A stretch of DNA of 64,000 bases from Thiocapsa roseilacustris (GTDB lineage Bacteria > Pseudomonadota > Gammaproteobacteria > Chromatiales > Chromatiaceae): positions 1-64,000 of the forward strand of contig NZ_JBBWVE010000015.1 in NCBI RefSeq assembly GCF_041903755.1, given 5' to 3'. The notes under the pieces were generated by a model. That model was not told the origin of the DNA. It worked only from the letters and a program-made list of their open reading frames with translations, and made no database searches. Below are positions 42,993 through 51,954 of this stretch, piece by piece. Made by a program: the position numbers and the translations under genes. Positions within the stretch are counted from its first letter, which is position 1, and every line of letters starts with the position of its first letter.

Positions 42993-45581
42993 ATGGATAA
43001 ACCCGACCAGAGTGCGCACACCCCGGTGATGCAGCAGTACCTCCGTCTCAAGGCGGAGTATCCGGAGATGCTGCTCTTTTATCGAATGGGCGATTTCTAC
43101 GAGCTGTTCTTCGAGGACGCCGAGCGCGCCGCGCGCCTGCTGGACATCACCCTGACCAAGCGGGGCCAGTCGGCGGGCAAGCCGATCCCGATGGCGGGCG
43201 TGCCCTATCATGCCGTCGAGGCCTATCTAGCGCGTCTGGTCCGCAAGGGTGTCTCGGTCGCCATCTGCGAGCAGATCGGCGACCCGGCCAAGAGCAAGGG
43301 TCCGGTGGAGCGAAAGGTGGTGCGCTTGGTCACGCCCGGGACCTTGACCGACGAGGCCCTGCTCGACGACCGACGCGAGAACCTGCTCACCGCGATCTCC
43401 GAGGGGCGCGACGGTTACGGCCTGGCGTTTTCAGAACTGTCAAGCGGGCGATTCTCGGTGCTGGAGGTCGCCACCCGCGAGGCGCTGGCCAGCGAGCTGG
43501 AGCGCCTGAAGCCGGCCGAGGTCTTGGTCGGCGAGGACAGCCAACTCCCGGATACACTGCGCATGGACCGCGGCATCACCCGCCGCCCGAGCTGGCACTT
43601 CGACCGCGCCACCGGCGAGCGTCTGCTCTGCGACCAGTTCGGCACCCGCGACCTCAACGGCTTCGGCTGCACGGGGCTGGACCTCGCCGTCGGCGCTGCG
43701 GGTTGTCTGCTCCAGTATGTCCGCGACACCCAGTTCGCCGCCCTGCCCCACCTGCGTGGACTCACGACCGAGCAGCGCGACGAGGCCCTGATCTTGGATG
43801 CCGCGACCCGGCGCAACCTGGAGATCATCGAGAGTCTCGGCGGGCGGCCCGAGCACACGCTGGCCGGCGTGCTCGACCGCACCGCAACTGCGATGGGCAG
43901 CCGTTTGCTGCGGCGCTGGCTCGGCCGCCCCTTACGCACGCGCTTCGAGGTGCAGTCTCGTCATGCTGCGATCGGGACATTGATCGACACGGGCATGCAC
44001 GCCGACCTGCAGACGGTCCTCGCCGCGATTGGCGACTTGGAGCGCATCCTCTCGCGCATCGCATTGCGCTCGGCACGACCGCGCGACCTGACCACGCTGC
44101 GCGATGCGCTGGCCGTGCTGCCGGATCTGCGCGCACCGCTCGACGGCTGCGACGACCCGCTGCTCGTGACCCTCGCCGAGGCGGTCGGCACACATCCCGA
44201 CGTCCTCGATCTGCTCCAACGCGCCATCATCGCCCAACCGCCCATGCTGATCCGCGACGGCGGCGTGATCGCATCCGGGCTCGATGCGGAGCTCGATCGG
44301 CTGCGCGAGCTGTCGAGCAACGCCGATCGTTTCCTGCTCGACCTGGAGACCCGCGAGCGCGCGCGCACCGGGCTCCCGGGACTCAAGGTCGGTTACAACC
44401 GGGTCCACGGCTATTACATCGAGCTCGGTCGCAGTCAGGCCGATCAGGTCCCGGAGGACTACATCCGCCGACAGACGCTCAAGGGCGCCGAGCGCTATGT
44501 CACGCCGGAGCTCAAACGCTTCGAGGACGAGGTACTGAGCAGCCGAGAGCGCGCGCTGGCACGGGAAAAGGCGCTTTACGAGGACCTGCTCGGTACCCTC
44601 GCCGAGTCGCTCGCGCCTCTGCAGGCGAGCGCGGAGGCTATCGCCACGCTGGACGTACTGGCCAATCTGGCCGAACGCGCCCGGGCGCTAGACTGGTCCC
44701 GCCCACGCCTGACCGACGAGGCGATCATCGAGATCGACGACGGACGCCACCCCGTGGTCGAGACGGTGCTCGACGACCCCTTCATCGCCAACGGCCTGCG
44801 GCTTGATCGCCGCCGCCGGATGCTGGTCATCACCGGCCCCAACATGGGCGGCAAATCGACCTACATGCGCCAAAACGCCTTGATCGTGCTGCTCGCCTAC
44901 AGCGGGAGCTACGTCCCGGCGCGCGCGGCGACCATCGGCCCGATCGACCGCATCTTCTCGCGAATCGGCGCCTCGGACGACCTCGCCGGCGGTCGCTCGA
45001 CCTTCATGGTGGAGATGGAAGAGACGGCCAACATCCTCAACAACGCGACCGCCCAAAGCCTGGTCTTGATGGACGAGGTCGGGCGCGGCACCAGCACCTT
45101 CGACGGACTCTCGCTCGCCTGGTCCTGTGCCGTTGAGCTGGCCACCCGCATCGGCGCCTACGGGCTCTTCGCGACCCACTATTTCGAGCTGACCACGCTG
45201 CCCGAGGAATATCCGGGAATCGCCAACGTCCACCTCGACGCGGTCGAGCATGGCGCGCGCATCGTCTTCATGCACGCCCTGCGCGAGGGTCCAGCCAACC
45301 AGAGCTATGGCCTGGCGGTCGCCGCACTGGCAGGCGTGCCGGCCTTGGTGATTTCGCGCGCACGGGAGCGGTTACGTGAGCTGGAAGCGGGTGCGCGGCG
45401 ACACGCGGAGCGCGATGCAGTGCAGCTCTCGCTCTTCCCGCCGGATCCCGAGCCCGCCCCGCCGCATCCCCTTCTGGAGGCCATGGAGGCCATCGAGCCG
45501 GACGGCTTGACGCCCCGAGCGGCTTTGGAGTTGGTGTATCGCATGAAGGATCTGGCGGCAGATCGAGTGTCTAATCCTTGA
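42993..45581 (+). CDS. mutS: DNA mismatch repair protein MutS
   Basis: An 862-residue mismatch-recognition ATPase. The mismatch-binding FYE motif is in MGDFYELFFEDA; the ATPase shows Walker A ITGPNMGGKSTYMRQ and VLMDEVGRGTSTFDGLS. The start at ATG 42993 gives the usual N-terminus (HTPVMQQYLRLK); the frame is open upstream only because it translates the repeat. C-terminal helices follow (DLAADRVSNP). Confidence 0.97.
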   Translation: MDKPDQSAHTPVMQQYLRLKAEYPEMLLFYRMGDFYELFFEDAERAARLLDITLTKRGQSAGKPIPMAGVPYHAVEAYLARLVRKGVSVAICEQIGDPAKSKGPVERKVVRLVTPGTLTDEALLDDRRENLLTAISEGRDGYGLAFSELSSGRFSVLEVATREALASELERLKPAEVLVGEDSQLPDTLRMDRGITRRPSWHFDRATGERLLCDQFGTRDLNGFGCTGLDLAVGAAGCLLQYVRDTQFAALPHLRGLTTEQRDEALILDAATRRNLEIIESLGGRPEHTLAGVLDRTATAMGSRLLRRWLGRPLRTRFEVQSRHAAIGTLIDTGMHADLQTVLAAIGDLERILSRIALRSARPRDLTTLRDALAVLPDLRAPLDGCDDPLLVTLAEAVGTHPDVLDLLQRAIIAQPPMLIRDGGVIASGLDAELDRLRELSSNADRFLLDLETRERARTGLPGLKVGYNRVHGYYIELGRSQADQVPEDYIRRQTLKGAERYVTPELKRFEDEVLSSRERALAREKALYEDLLGTLAESLAPLQASAEAIATLDVLANLAERARALDWSRPRLTDEAIIEIDDGRHPVVETVLDDPFIANGLRLDRRRRMLVITGPNMGGKSTYMRQNALIVLLAYSGSYVPARAATIGPIDRIFSRIGASDDLAGGRSTFMVEMEETANILNNATAQSLVLMDEVGRGTSTFDGLSLAWSCAVELATRIGAYGLFATHYFELTTLPEEYPGIANVHLDAVEHGARIVFMHALREGPANQSYGLAVAALAGVPALVISRARERLRELEAGARRHAERDAVQLSLFPPDPEPAPPHPLLEAMEAIEPDGLTPRAALELVYRMKDLAADRVSNP

Positions 45582-45642
45582 AGGGCTGCCCGCGGTGACG
45601 TCGGGCACACCGCGGTTTGCCCTACAGGGTGGCGGTGGCCAT

Positions 45643-45757
45643 GCCGGGGTTCGCACCCGCTCACCCCAGCCTACAACACCGATGTCCCACGCGGGCGACC
45701 GGGGCGTCCATGCCACGGCAAAGCTCGTAGGCTGGGGTAAGCCTGCAAACCCCAGCT
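45643..45757. repeat. GTAGGCTGGGGTGAGC repeat family
   Basis: GCCGGGGTTCGCACCCGCTC, ACCCCAGCCTAC (45643-45673) and its inverse CGTAGGCTGGGGTAAGCCTG, CAAACCCCAGC (45726-45757). They form a facing pair in the 348-bp gap between mutS and a DUF29 gene. No gene is seen in the gap. Confidence 0.7.
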
Positions 45758-45929
45758 TGCGGCAGCGCTGACGTTGCACATTCTCCGGTGCATGGGAATC
45801 GGAAAAGACGAGACGAGCAGCGCTCGCAACCAATGCGGCGATGACCTATTCTTGATGCCGAGACGCCGAGATCTGCGCTTGTAAGGATCGACGCGCCGAC
45901 GCCGAAGGAACGCTCCTTGCGGGGTACCC

Positions 45930-46379
45930 ATGACCAGTCCGACCGATCGGCATGCCGAATACGATGGCGATTTCTATGCCTGGACCCTGCAAACGGCCCA
46001 GCGGCTGCGTTCGGGATGCGTCGATCAGGTGGATCTAGCGCAGGTCGCCGAGGAGATCGAAGACATGGGCAAGAGCGACCTGCGCGCGCTTGAAAGCCAC
46101 CTGAAAATCCTAATGCTTCACCTGCTCAAGTGGCGGCATCAACCGAGCCATCGAGGAATCAACTGGCGCTTGTCCATCGCGAATGCTCGCGATGAGATCT
46201 CCGCGATCCTTCGCGATAGCCCAAGCCTTCGGCCGCGACTCGCTGAGCTCGCCACCAGCCGTTATGACGGTGCCCGCAAGCAAGCGATGCTTGAGACGGG
46301 CCTGGCGCCATCAAACTTCCCCGAAACATGCCCGTTCAGCGTCGAGCAGCTCCTGCAAGAGGACGCGCTGCCGGAGTGA
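45930..46379 (+). CDS. DUF29 family protein
   Basis: A 149-residue DUF29 protein: DFYAWTLQTAQRLRSG near the start, EEIEDMGKSDLRALESHL, LLKWRHQPSHRGINWRLSI, and the C-terminal block DSPSLRPRL...FPETCPFSVEQLLQEDALPE. It is the second intact DUF29 in the window and is not especially similar to the first. Function unknown. Confidence 0.9.
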   Translation: MTSPTDRHAEYDGDFYAWTLQTAQRLRSGCVDQVDLAQVAEEIEDMGKSDLRALESHLKILMLHLLKWRHQPSHRGINWRLSIANARDEISAILRDSPSLRPRLAELATSRYDGARKQAMLETGLAPSNFPETCPFSVEQLLQEDALPE

Positions 46380-46441
46380 GTGCGTCGGCTGGCGGAGAAA
46401 AAGAGTCGGCTACGGATCTTGCGCGGGAATCAGCCGGCAAA

Positions 46442-46890
46442 AAGATGGACTCGGGGACGTCTGGTCATGGGGGAAGCTTAGAAACGAACCTCTTCTCGGC
46501 CTATGCGACTTGACGTTCCTCAGAATAGGCGAGCATGCTTTCGATGCTGAGATGATAATCCAAGTCCGGCCATTCGATTCCCGTACCACGGCAAATGAAA
46601 GAATAATTCCCAAAAGGTATGCAGCTCAATTTTGGCGTAGTCGTCACCCTTGGCGACATGAACGTGTTGGCTCATGCTCGTTGGCATAGAAGAAGAATTG
46701 AAATCCGTCTTGCCGCAGGAGAGTTGGCATCGAAAAGGCCGCAAGGGTTTTGCGTGCGAAAAACCGGAAAAATTCCAGGGATAGCCCCTGAGGCATCCAA
46801 CGGCATATCATCAAGAGATGCAACGGCACAGCGTCAAGATGGACTCGGGGGGTGTCTGGGCAAGGGGAAAGCTTAGCAGAAAACGAACCT
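46442..46890. repeat. Imperfect direct repeats flanking the DUF4160/DUF2442 remnant
   Basis: AAGATGGACTCGGGGACGTC with GGGGGAAGCTTAGAAACGAACC (46442-46493) and AAGATGGACTCGGGGGGTGT with GGGGAAAGCTTAGCAGAAAA (46836-46890) are about 50-bp direct repeats on either side of the broken module. They might mark an insertion or duplication boundary. The 642-bp gap has no intact gene. Confidence 0.65.
46501..46730 (-). pseudogene. Broken DUF4160/DUF2442 module
   Basis: On the minus strand ATG 46730 begins MPTLLRQDGFQFFFYANEHE, the start of a DUF4160 protein. The frame then shifts by one and continues as HVHVAKGDDYAKIELHTF. A second shift leads to GIEWPDLDYHLSIESMLAYS, the end of a DUF2442 protein, and stops at TAG 46503-46501. 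DUF4160 and DUF2442 genes normally form an adjacent pair. Here both are truncated and merged into about 230 bp, so the pair is dead unless the shifts are sequencing errors. Confidence 0.65.
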
Positions 46891-46914
46891 GCGCCCTTTT
46901 CCCGGATCCTTTCC

Positions 46915-46995
46915 GTAGGCTGGGGTGAGCTTGCGAACCCCGGCACCCCTGGCGCAGGCGTCAAGCTGGGGTTCGCAAGCTCACCCCAGCATACA
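46915..46995. repeat. Inverted pair of GTAGGCTGGGGTGAGC repeats
   Basis: GTAGGCTGGGGTGAGCTTGC, GAACCCCGGC and the facing AGCTGGGGTTCGCAAGCTCA, CCCCAGCATAC. The two can pair over about 28 bp. It lies 27 bp past the end of the PP2C gene on the minus strand, so termination is a possible role. Confidence 0.75.
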
Positions 46996-47021
46996 TGGTT
47001 ATTTGTTTGTGGAATCGTTCC

Positions 47022-47810
47022 TTAGCGGGATTCGGTTGAGGGCCCGCCGACCCGAAGCAGCGCCAGGGTGATGTTGTCGTTGCCGCCACGCTCGTTGGCG
47101 AGACGCACCAGCGCCTCGGCGGCGGGCTCGAGATCGTTCCCGAAGCTCGCCGTCAGCACCTGACACAGCCAGTCTTCCGGGACCATGCCGGTGAGTCCGT
47201 CGGTGCAAAGAAGGAAGATATCGCCGCGTGCGAGATCGGCAACCCCACCGGAGACATTGACCTTAGGCGACGAGCCTAAGGCCCTGGTCAGGATGTTTGC
47301 CCCGATGCCGTAGCGGCGGGCGTCCTCGCGCGTGCTGAAGAAGCCCTGGTCGACAACCTCCTGAATAAAGGAATGGTCCCGCGAAAGCGGCTCCAATCGT
47401 CCCTCGCGCAACCGATACAGTCGCGAATCACCCACGTAGCCGAAGGCCAGCCAATCGTCTCCGACGGCCCCGACGACCACGGTTGTCCCCATCCCGGAGA
47501 GATCCGGCTCCGCTTTGCTCAGGGTCCAAATGGCGACATTGGCATCCTGGATCGCTGTCTCGACAAAGGCCTTCGCCGCGTCCGGGTGCTGTCGATAGGC
47601 CATGTCCTCTCGGAACCGTTTGGAAATGACCTCCGCCGCCAGTTCGCTTGCGACCTCGCCGGCACGGGCGCCGCCGATGCCGTCCGCCACGATCAAAAAG
47701 CCGAACGCAGGGTCGACGGCCACTGCATCCTCGTTGCCTGCACGCACGCGGCCACGGTCGGTGCGCCAGGCATATTCGAGGGTATGAGCCGTCATGACGC
47801 CAACACGCAT
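47022..47810 (-). CDS. PP2C-type serine/threonine phosphatase
   Basis: A 262-residue PP2C family phosphatase with the metal-binding aspartates in FLIVADGIGGARAGE, FGYVGDSRLYRLREG, LLCTDGLTG and NERGGNDNITLAL. Such stand-alone phosphatases usually counter a Hanks-type kinase; none is in the window. ATG 47810 is used and ATG 47795 is also possible; neither has a strong ribosome binding site. It follows dsbC after about 37 bp. Confidence 0.9.
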   Translation of the reverse strand: MRVGVMTAHTLEYAWRTDRGRVRAGNEDAVAVDPAFGFLIVADGIGGARAGEVASELAAEVISKRFREDMAYRQHPDAAKAFVETAIQDANVAIWTLSKAEPDLSGMGTTVVVGAVGDDWLAFGYVGDSRLYRLREGRLEPLSRDHSFIQEVVDQGFFSTREDARRYGIGANILTRALGSSPKVNVSGGVADLARGDIFLLCTDGLTGMVPEDWLCQVLTASFGNDLEPAAEALVRLANERGGNDNITLALLRVGGPSTESR

Positions 47811-47847
47811 CGCTTCGACGTCATCGCCTGCGCTCAAGGATGGCGGC

Positions 47848-48582
47848 TCAGGATCCGGGCGCCCCGTTGAGCTGGGCCGCCAGACGCTTGGGCTCCACAT
47901 AGCCTGGGATCATCTCTCCGGTCTCGGTGAGGATGGCCGGGGTCCCGCGCAAACCAAGCTCCTGGCCGAGCAGCATGTGCGCGTCGACCGGGTTCGTGCA
48001 GGTCTTTTCCGCGATCGCCTTACCGGCCTTTGCGTCCGTCATGGCCGTACGCTGGGCGGCGGCATCGCCGGCACACCATACCGACACGGCCTCAGTGTAG
48101 GCGGGACTACCCTGACCTGCGCGGGGATAGAAGAGATAACGGACACGGATTCCTTCTTTGAGATATTCGTCCATCTGCCCGTGCAGTTTGCGGCAGTAGC
48201 CGCACTCGATGTCGGTGAAGACGGTCACGGTGTGCTTGGCGTCGTCCGGCCCGAAGACGACCATCTGAGACTCACCGACCGCGTCGACCAACCCCTTGCG
48301 CGCCCCGGCCAGACGCGGCTCGCTCAAATCCTCTCGGGTCTCGAGATCGACGATCCTCCCGTCGACGAAATAACGTCCGTCGGCGGTGACATACATCAGC
48401 TGCGTGCCGACCATGACCTCGTAGAGCCCTTCCACAGGGGAGGCGGTCACGCTGTCGATCTCAACGCCCGGCACGATCTTGCCCAGCGCATCCCGAATGG
48501 TCTTCTCGGGCGACGCCCACGCGGACTGGGCGGCAAGCATCAGTGCAGCGAGGGCGAGCGAGGAAACTCTGGCATTCATCAT
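47848..48582 (-). CDS. dsbC: Thiol:disulfide interchange protein DsbC
   Basis: Periplasmic disulfide isomerase, 244 residues. A signal peptide (ARVSSLALAALMLAAQSAWA) is followed by the dimerisation domain (IRDALGKIVPGVEIDSV) and the thioredoxin-like domain with active site C127-G-Y-C130. A second cysteine pair (WCAGD and TCTNP) matches the structural disulfide of DsbC. DsbD must keep it reduced; its gene is not here. The frame upstream of 48582 is noise antisense to yajQ regulation. Confidence 0.93.
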   Translation of the reverse strand: MMNARVSSLALAALMLAAQSAWASPEKTIRDALGKIVPGVEIDSVTASPVEGLYEVMVGTQLMYVTADGRYFVDGRIVDLETREDLSEPRLAGARKGLVDAVGESQMVVFGPDDAKHTVTVFTDIECGYCRKLHGQMDEYLKEGIRVRYLFYPRAGQGSPAYTEAVSVWCAGDAAAQRTAMTDAKAGKAIAEKTCTNPVDAHMLLGQELGLRGTPAILTETGEMIPGYVEPKRLAAQLNGAPGS

Positions 48583-48589
48583 TGGAATC

Positions 48590-49072
48590 TTAGTCTCTGA
48601 AGTTGGTGAATTGGATCGGCAAACCCCAGTCTTCGCCGCGCAGCAGCGCAATCGCTTCCTGGAGGTCATCGCGTTTTTTTCCGGAGACCCGGACCTGGTC
48701 CCCCTGGATCTGTGCCTGCACCTTGGTCTTGCTCGCCTTGATCGCCTTGACCATGCGCTTGGAGGTCTCGCTGTCGACACCCTGTTTGAGGGCGATCTCC
48801 TGCCGGGCCGCGCTGAGATTGGAGACCGGATCGGCAGGATCGAGCGACGAGAGATCGATTTTGCGTTTGACCAGCTTCTGGCGAAGGATATCCATCATCT
48901 GCTGCAGGTGAAACTCCTGCTCGCCGATCATCAGGATGTTTCCGTCGTTCAGCTCGAAGCTAGCCTTCACGCCCTTGAAGTCAAACCGGGTGTCAATCTC
49001 GCGGTTGGCCTGGTCGACCGCGTTGCGGACCTCCTGCAGGTCGATCTCCGAGACGATGTCAAACGATGGCAT
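48590..49072 (-). CDS. yajQ: YajQ family cyclic-di-GMP-binding protein
   Basis: A 160-residue soluble protein matching YajQ throughout: MPSFDIVSEIDLQEVRNAVD, FDFKGVKASFEL and VSGKKRDDLQEAI. In some gammaproteobacteria YajQ binds cyclic di-GMP and modulates transcription; here that is only inferred. ATG 49072 has AAGAGA about 6 nt upstream. It lies 8 bp upstream of dsbC on the same strand. Confidence 0.95.
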   Translation of the reverse strand: MPSFDIVSEIDLQEVRNAVDQANREIDTRFDFKGVKASFELNDGNILMIGEQEFHLQQMMDILRQKLVKRKIDLSSLDPADPVSNLSAARQEIALKQGVDSETSKRMVKAIKASKTKVQAQIQGDQVRVSGKKRDDLQEAIALLRGEDWGLPIQFTNFRD

Positions 49073-49161
49073 AGGTTCTCTTGCTCCACAGGCGGGTCGC
49101 CGAAGACGGCCATTGTGCGAGAAAATCCGCAAAAAGCGAACCGCTCGCGCATCGCCCTCGG

Positions 49162-50058
49162 TCAGCCACGTGGATGGTGGCGTGCATGGAGCTGCTTCAA
49201 ACGCTCACGCGCAACATGGGTGTAGATCTGTGTGGTTGAAAGGTCGCTGTGGCCCAAGAGCATCTGAACCACCCGCAGATCCGCGCCGTGGTTGAGCAGG
49301 TGCGTCGCGAATGCATGTCGCAGGGTGTGGGGCGACAGGGGTTTGAAGACGCCCGCCTCGAGCGCATAGCGCTTGATCAGCAGCCAGAACGCCTGGCGCG
49401 TCATGCACTCGCTGCGGCAGGTCGGAAAGAGAAAGTCGGTGACGCGACCGCCGAGCAGATCGGCACGCGGTCCGCGCAGATAATCGAGCAGCCAGGATGT
49501 CGCCTCCTCGCCGAGCGGCACCAGCCGTTCCTTGTCGCCCTTGCCGACGATCCGCACGACGCCCTGCGTCAGACCGACCTGCCCGGTCGTCAGGGTCACC
49601 AGCTCGGTCACCCGCAGACCGCTCGCGTAGAGCACCTCGAGCATGGTCCGGTCCCGGTGCCCCCGCGCATCGGCGGTGTCCGGTGCACCCAACAGCGCCT
49701 CTACCTCAAGCTCGCTCAGGCTCTTGGGCAGGGGTCGACCCAGCTTCGGCGCCTCGACCCGGGCGCTCGGATCCTCGCGGATCACGCCGCGGCGCAGCAG
49801 ATATTGATAGAACTGGCGTAGGCAGGACAACAGACGCGCACTGGACCGCGGCTTGCGACCCTCCTGCGAGAGAACGACCAGATAATCCAGCAGATCGAGC
49901 CGCTGCGCCTCGATCAGCGAGCGACTACGCTCGCGCGCGACCCAGACGGCAAAGGCTCGCAGATCCGACTGATAGGCCGCCAGCGTATTCGCACTCAGAC
50001 CCCGCTCGAGCCAGAGCGCATCGGCGAAACCCTCGATGACCCCCAGATCCGTGGGCAT
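49162..50058 (-). CDS. xerD: Site-specific tyrosine recombinase XerD
   Basis: Acts with XerC at dif to resolve chromosome dimers. The 298-residue protein has the N-terminal core-binding domain (LSANTLAAYQSDLRAFAVW) and the catalytic domain with R in LYASGLRVTELVTL, HTLRHAFATHLLNHG, LGHSDLSTTQIYTHVA including the nucleophilic tyrosine. The start ATG is directly followed, on the plus strand, by a TAAACCGCG repeat. Confidence 0.95.
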   Translation of the reverse strand: MPTDLGVIEGFADALWLERGLSANTLAAYQSDLRAFAVWVARERSRSLIEAQRLDLLDYLVVLSQEGRKPRSSARLLSCLRQFYQYLLRRGVIREDPSARVEAPKLGRPLPKSLSELEVEALLGAPDTADARGHRDRTMLEVLYASGLRVTELVTLTTGQVGLTQGVVRIVGKGDKERLVPLGEEATSWLLDYLRGPRADLLGGRVTDFLFPTCRSECMTRQAFWLLIKRYALEAGVFKPLSPHTLRHAFATHLLNHGADLRVVQMLLGHSDLSTTQIYTHVARERLKQLHARHHPRG

Positions 50059-50274
50059 TAAACCGCGTCTCCCGCGACATGCGATGGCGGGCCTTGCTCG
50101 TCACTCCGGCCATCATGGCACGTGGCGCAGAGCGCCACGGGGCAAGCGTGACACCGCAGAGCGGGTGTCACGAGCGACTGATGTTTTGGGTAGCCGGTCT
50201 TACGAGCGAGGACCGCGGGCGTCATCCGGGGTCGACCTTGCAGCAGTCCGCGAGCGCCGAAGCAGACGCGGTTG
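50059..50274. repeat. Type II element interrupted by the double-hairpin element, copy 2
   Basis: TAAACCGCGTCTCCCGCGAC starts at 50059 and AGACGCGGTT ends near 50272, but the interior contains a double-hairpin (BIME-like) unit: CGTGGCGC-AGA-GCGCCACG at 50121-50139 and CGTGACACCGC-AGA-GCGGGTGTCACG at 50147-50172. So one repeat seems nested in another. The unit matches that at 3540-3630. Confidence 0.7.
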
Positions 50275-50303
50275 AAGTCATTGACGTTTTTGTTCTTTAT
50301 CAT

Positions 50304-50843
50304 CTAAACCGCGTCCGGGAAAAATCCACGGGGAAACTCCGGCAGCGGACCCGGCTCAAACGCCTGTTCGGACCGCGGACGCGGTTTACGGGCCTCGTGC
50401 GAGAGAAGCCAGCGTTTGACCTCAAGCTTGCGTCCACTTATATCGCCCGAGAAACCGCCGAGGCCCTTGACCCCGACCACTCGATGGCAAGGCACCACGA
50501 TCGGACAGGGGTTGGCTCGACAGGCTTGTCCGACCGCACGCGGAGCGCTCCCGAGTCCTCGCGCAATCTCGCCGTAGGTGCGGGTCTCGCCCGCGGGGAT
50601 CCGACGCAGCTCGGCCCAGACCCGTTGTTGGAAATCCGTGCCGTTCAGCGCAACCGGGAGATCGAAACCGTCCGACGGTTGCTCGAAGTAGGCCAAAAGC
50701 TGTTGCCGTATGGCCGACGGCATCGCTTCCGAGCCCACGTCGACGCACGCGGCCGGCGGGTCCAGATCGACGCCGGTCAAGGTCTCGCCGTTCCAATGGA
50801 TGGCGATCGCGCCGATGGGGGTTTCAACCAGAGTGTGCGGCAT
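50304..50843 (-). CDS. ogt: Methylated-DNA-protein-cysteine methyltransferase
   Basis: Repairs O6-alkylguanine by transferring the alkyl group to C119 in IVVPCHRVVG. The 179-residue protein has the helix-turn-helix FQQRVWAELRRIPAGET and ARGLGSAPRAVGQA. ATG 50843 has AGAGGA 8 nt upstream. The conserved domain ends near residue 150; residues 152-179 (KPRPRSEQAFEPGPLPEFPR and on) are translated from a complete TAAACCGCG repeat, because its TAA is out of frame, and the stop TAG comes from the far end of the repeat. Confidence 0.92.
   Translation of the reverse strand: MPHTLVETPIGAIAIHWNGETLTGVDLDPPAACVDVGSEAMPSAIRQQLLAYFEQPSDGFDLPVALNGTDFQQRVWAELRRIPAGETRTYGEIARGLGSAPRAVGQACRANPCPIVVPCHRVVGVKGLGGFSGDISGRKLEVKRWLLSHEARKPRPRSEQAFEPGPLPEFPRGFFPDAV
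50305..50388. repeat. TAAACCGCG element (type II) translated as the Ogt tail
   Basis: TAAACCGCGTCCGGG to GCGGACGCGGTTTA, 84 bp, which equals 28 codons. On the minus strand it encodes the last 28 residues of Ogt plus part of the stop codon. Confidence 0.85.
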
Positions 50844-50936
50844 GGTGTCTTCCTCTGATGATGTATCGGCAGCCGGTCGTCGGCCGAGGCGACGTCGGAG
50901 TGATCTTAGCCCGCTCCGTTGCACCGGAAAAGGCAA

Positions 50937-51335
50937 CGTCAGCCTGTGGATAAGTCTGTGGGCGAGTTATGAATTAGGGAATGCAAGCAGTGTCCATGTC
51001 ACTGTTTTTTGGAAGCCCCTGACCAAGAGAAATGATACGCTAATAATAAAAACAATGGATTAAGGATTTGCTTGGACAATGAACGAGCAGGCCCGAAACT
51101 TCCGAGTCTCCCGTCGGGCGATGCGTATCGGTGTGCATAAGGTCTCTGCGGCTCGATCCGGGTTCGCAAGAAAGTCAAGTCTCCGTGTCTCCGTGTCTCC
51201 GTGTCTCCGTGAGAGGCATTACGAGCTGGACCTAGGTGCCGGCGTTAACGGATTCGGTAGTGATCGGCCCGCCCGATGCGGGGTGCATCGACCGTGCGGA
51301 TCGATCAAGATAGGCGATATCAGTGACCTGTGGAT
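50937..51335. other. Intergenic region with possible promoter and octamer array
   Basis: An AT-rich patch contains CTGACC (51019-51024), 16 bp, TAATAA (51041-51046), a possible sigma-70 promoter facing ycgN. Four copies of TCTCCGTG lie at 51180-51211. A 89-codon frame at 51079-51348 translates this array and is not considered a gene. Confidence 0.45.
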
Positions 51336-51809
51336 ATGCCCGAGATGAGCGAACCCGATCAAGGCCCGGTTGAAGGAATGGCGAGATTCTGGGAAACGAC
51401 CCCGCTCTCCGCCATGAACCCCGAGCAGTGGGAGTCGCTCTGCGACGGCTGCGCGAAATGCTGTCTCGAGAAGTTCGAGGAAGAGGAGACCGGGGACATC
51501 ATCTATTCGCGCGTCGCCTGCGCGCTTCTGGATCTCGACACCTGCAGGTGCAGCGATTACGCCGATCGAGCGCGGCGCATGCCCGACTGCGTCACCCTGA
51601 CACCTGCGGCGCTGGCTTACTCGCGGTGGCTTCCGGAGACCTGCGCCTACCGGCTGTTGGCCGAGGGCAAGCCGTTGCCGACCTGGCATCCGCTGATCAC
51701 CGGCGATCCGGATTCCGTCTTGGAGGCCGGGCAGAGCCTGTACGGGCGGGCGATCAAGCCGGGGCCCAACGCAGACCCGCTCATGCATCTCATTGATTGG
51801 ATTCGCTGA
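51336..51809 (+). CDS. ycgN: YcgN-like cysteine-cluster protein
   Basis: A 157-residue member of the UPF0260 (YcgN) family: WESLCDGCAKCCLEKFE, then CALLDLDTCRCSDYADR and WLPETCAYRLLAEGKPL. The cysteine cluster suggests metal or iron-sulfur binding; function is unknown. Starts possible at GTG 51330, ATG 51336 (used) and ATG 51345. Confidence 0.9.
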   Translation: MPEMSEPDQGPVEGMARFWETTPLSAMNPEQWESLCDGCAKCCLEKFEEEETGDIIYSRVACALLDLDTCRCSDYADRARRMPDCVTLTPAALAYSRWLPETCAYRLLAEGKPLPTWHPLITGDPDSVLEAGQSLYGRAIKPGPNADPLMHLIDWIR

Positions 51810-51828
51810 ACCCGGTTTCTGGCGCAGC

Positions 51829-51954
51829 GTTGTGCTTCCTGTCGTCAGCACAACCTACGGCGGTGATCCTGGACGCGCCGTGGGTTGTGCCGAGCCACGC
51901 GAGGCACAACAGGCCGGCGGAACCTTGTGCTTCCTTTGGTGAGCGTCACCTACA
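51829..51954. repeat. GTTGTGC repeats, three adjacent copies
   Basis: GTTGTGCTTCCTGTCGTCAG then CACAACCTAC, then GTGGGTTGTGCCGAGCCACG with GAGGCACAAC, then CTTGTGCTTCCTTTGGTGAG. It fills the gap between the convergent ycgN and trhP; the trhP stop lies inside its right end. Confidence 0.7.

Noticed and set aside
51079..51348. 89-codon gene before ycgN
   Set aside because: It translates the TCTCCGTG octamer array and overlaps ycgN; no domain is visible.
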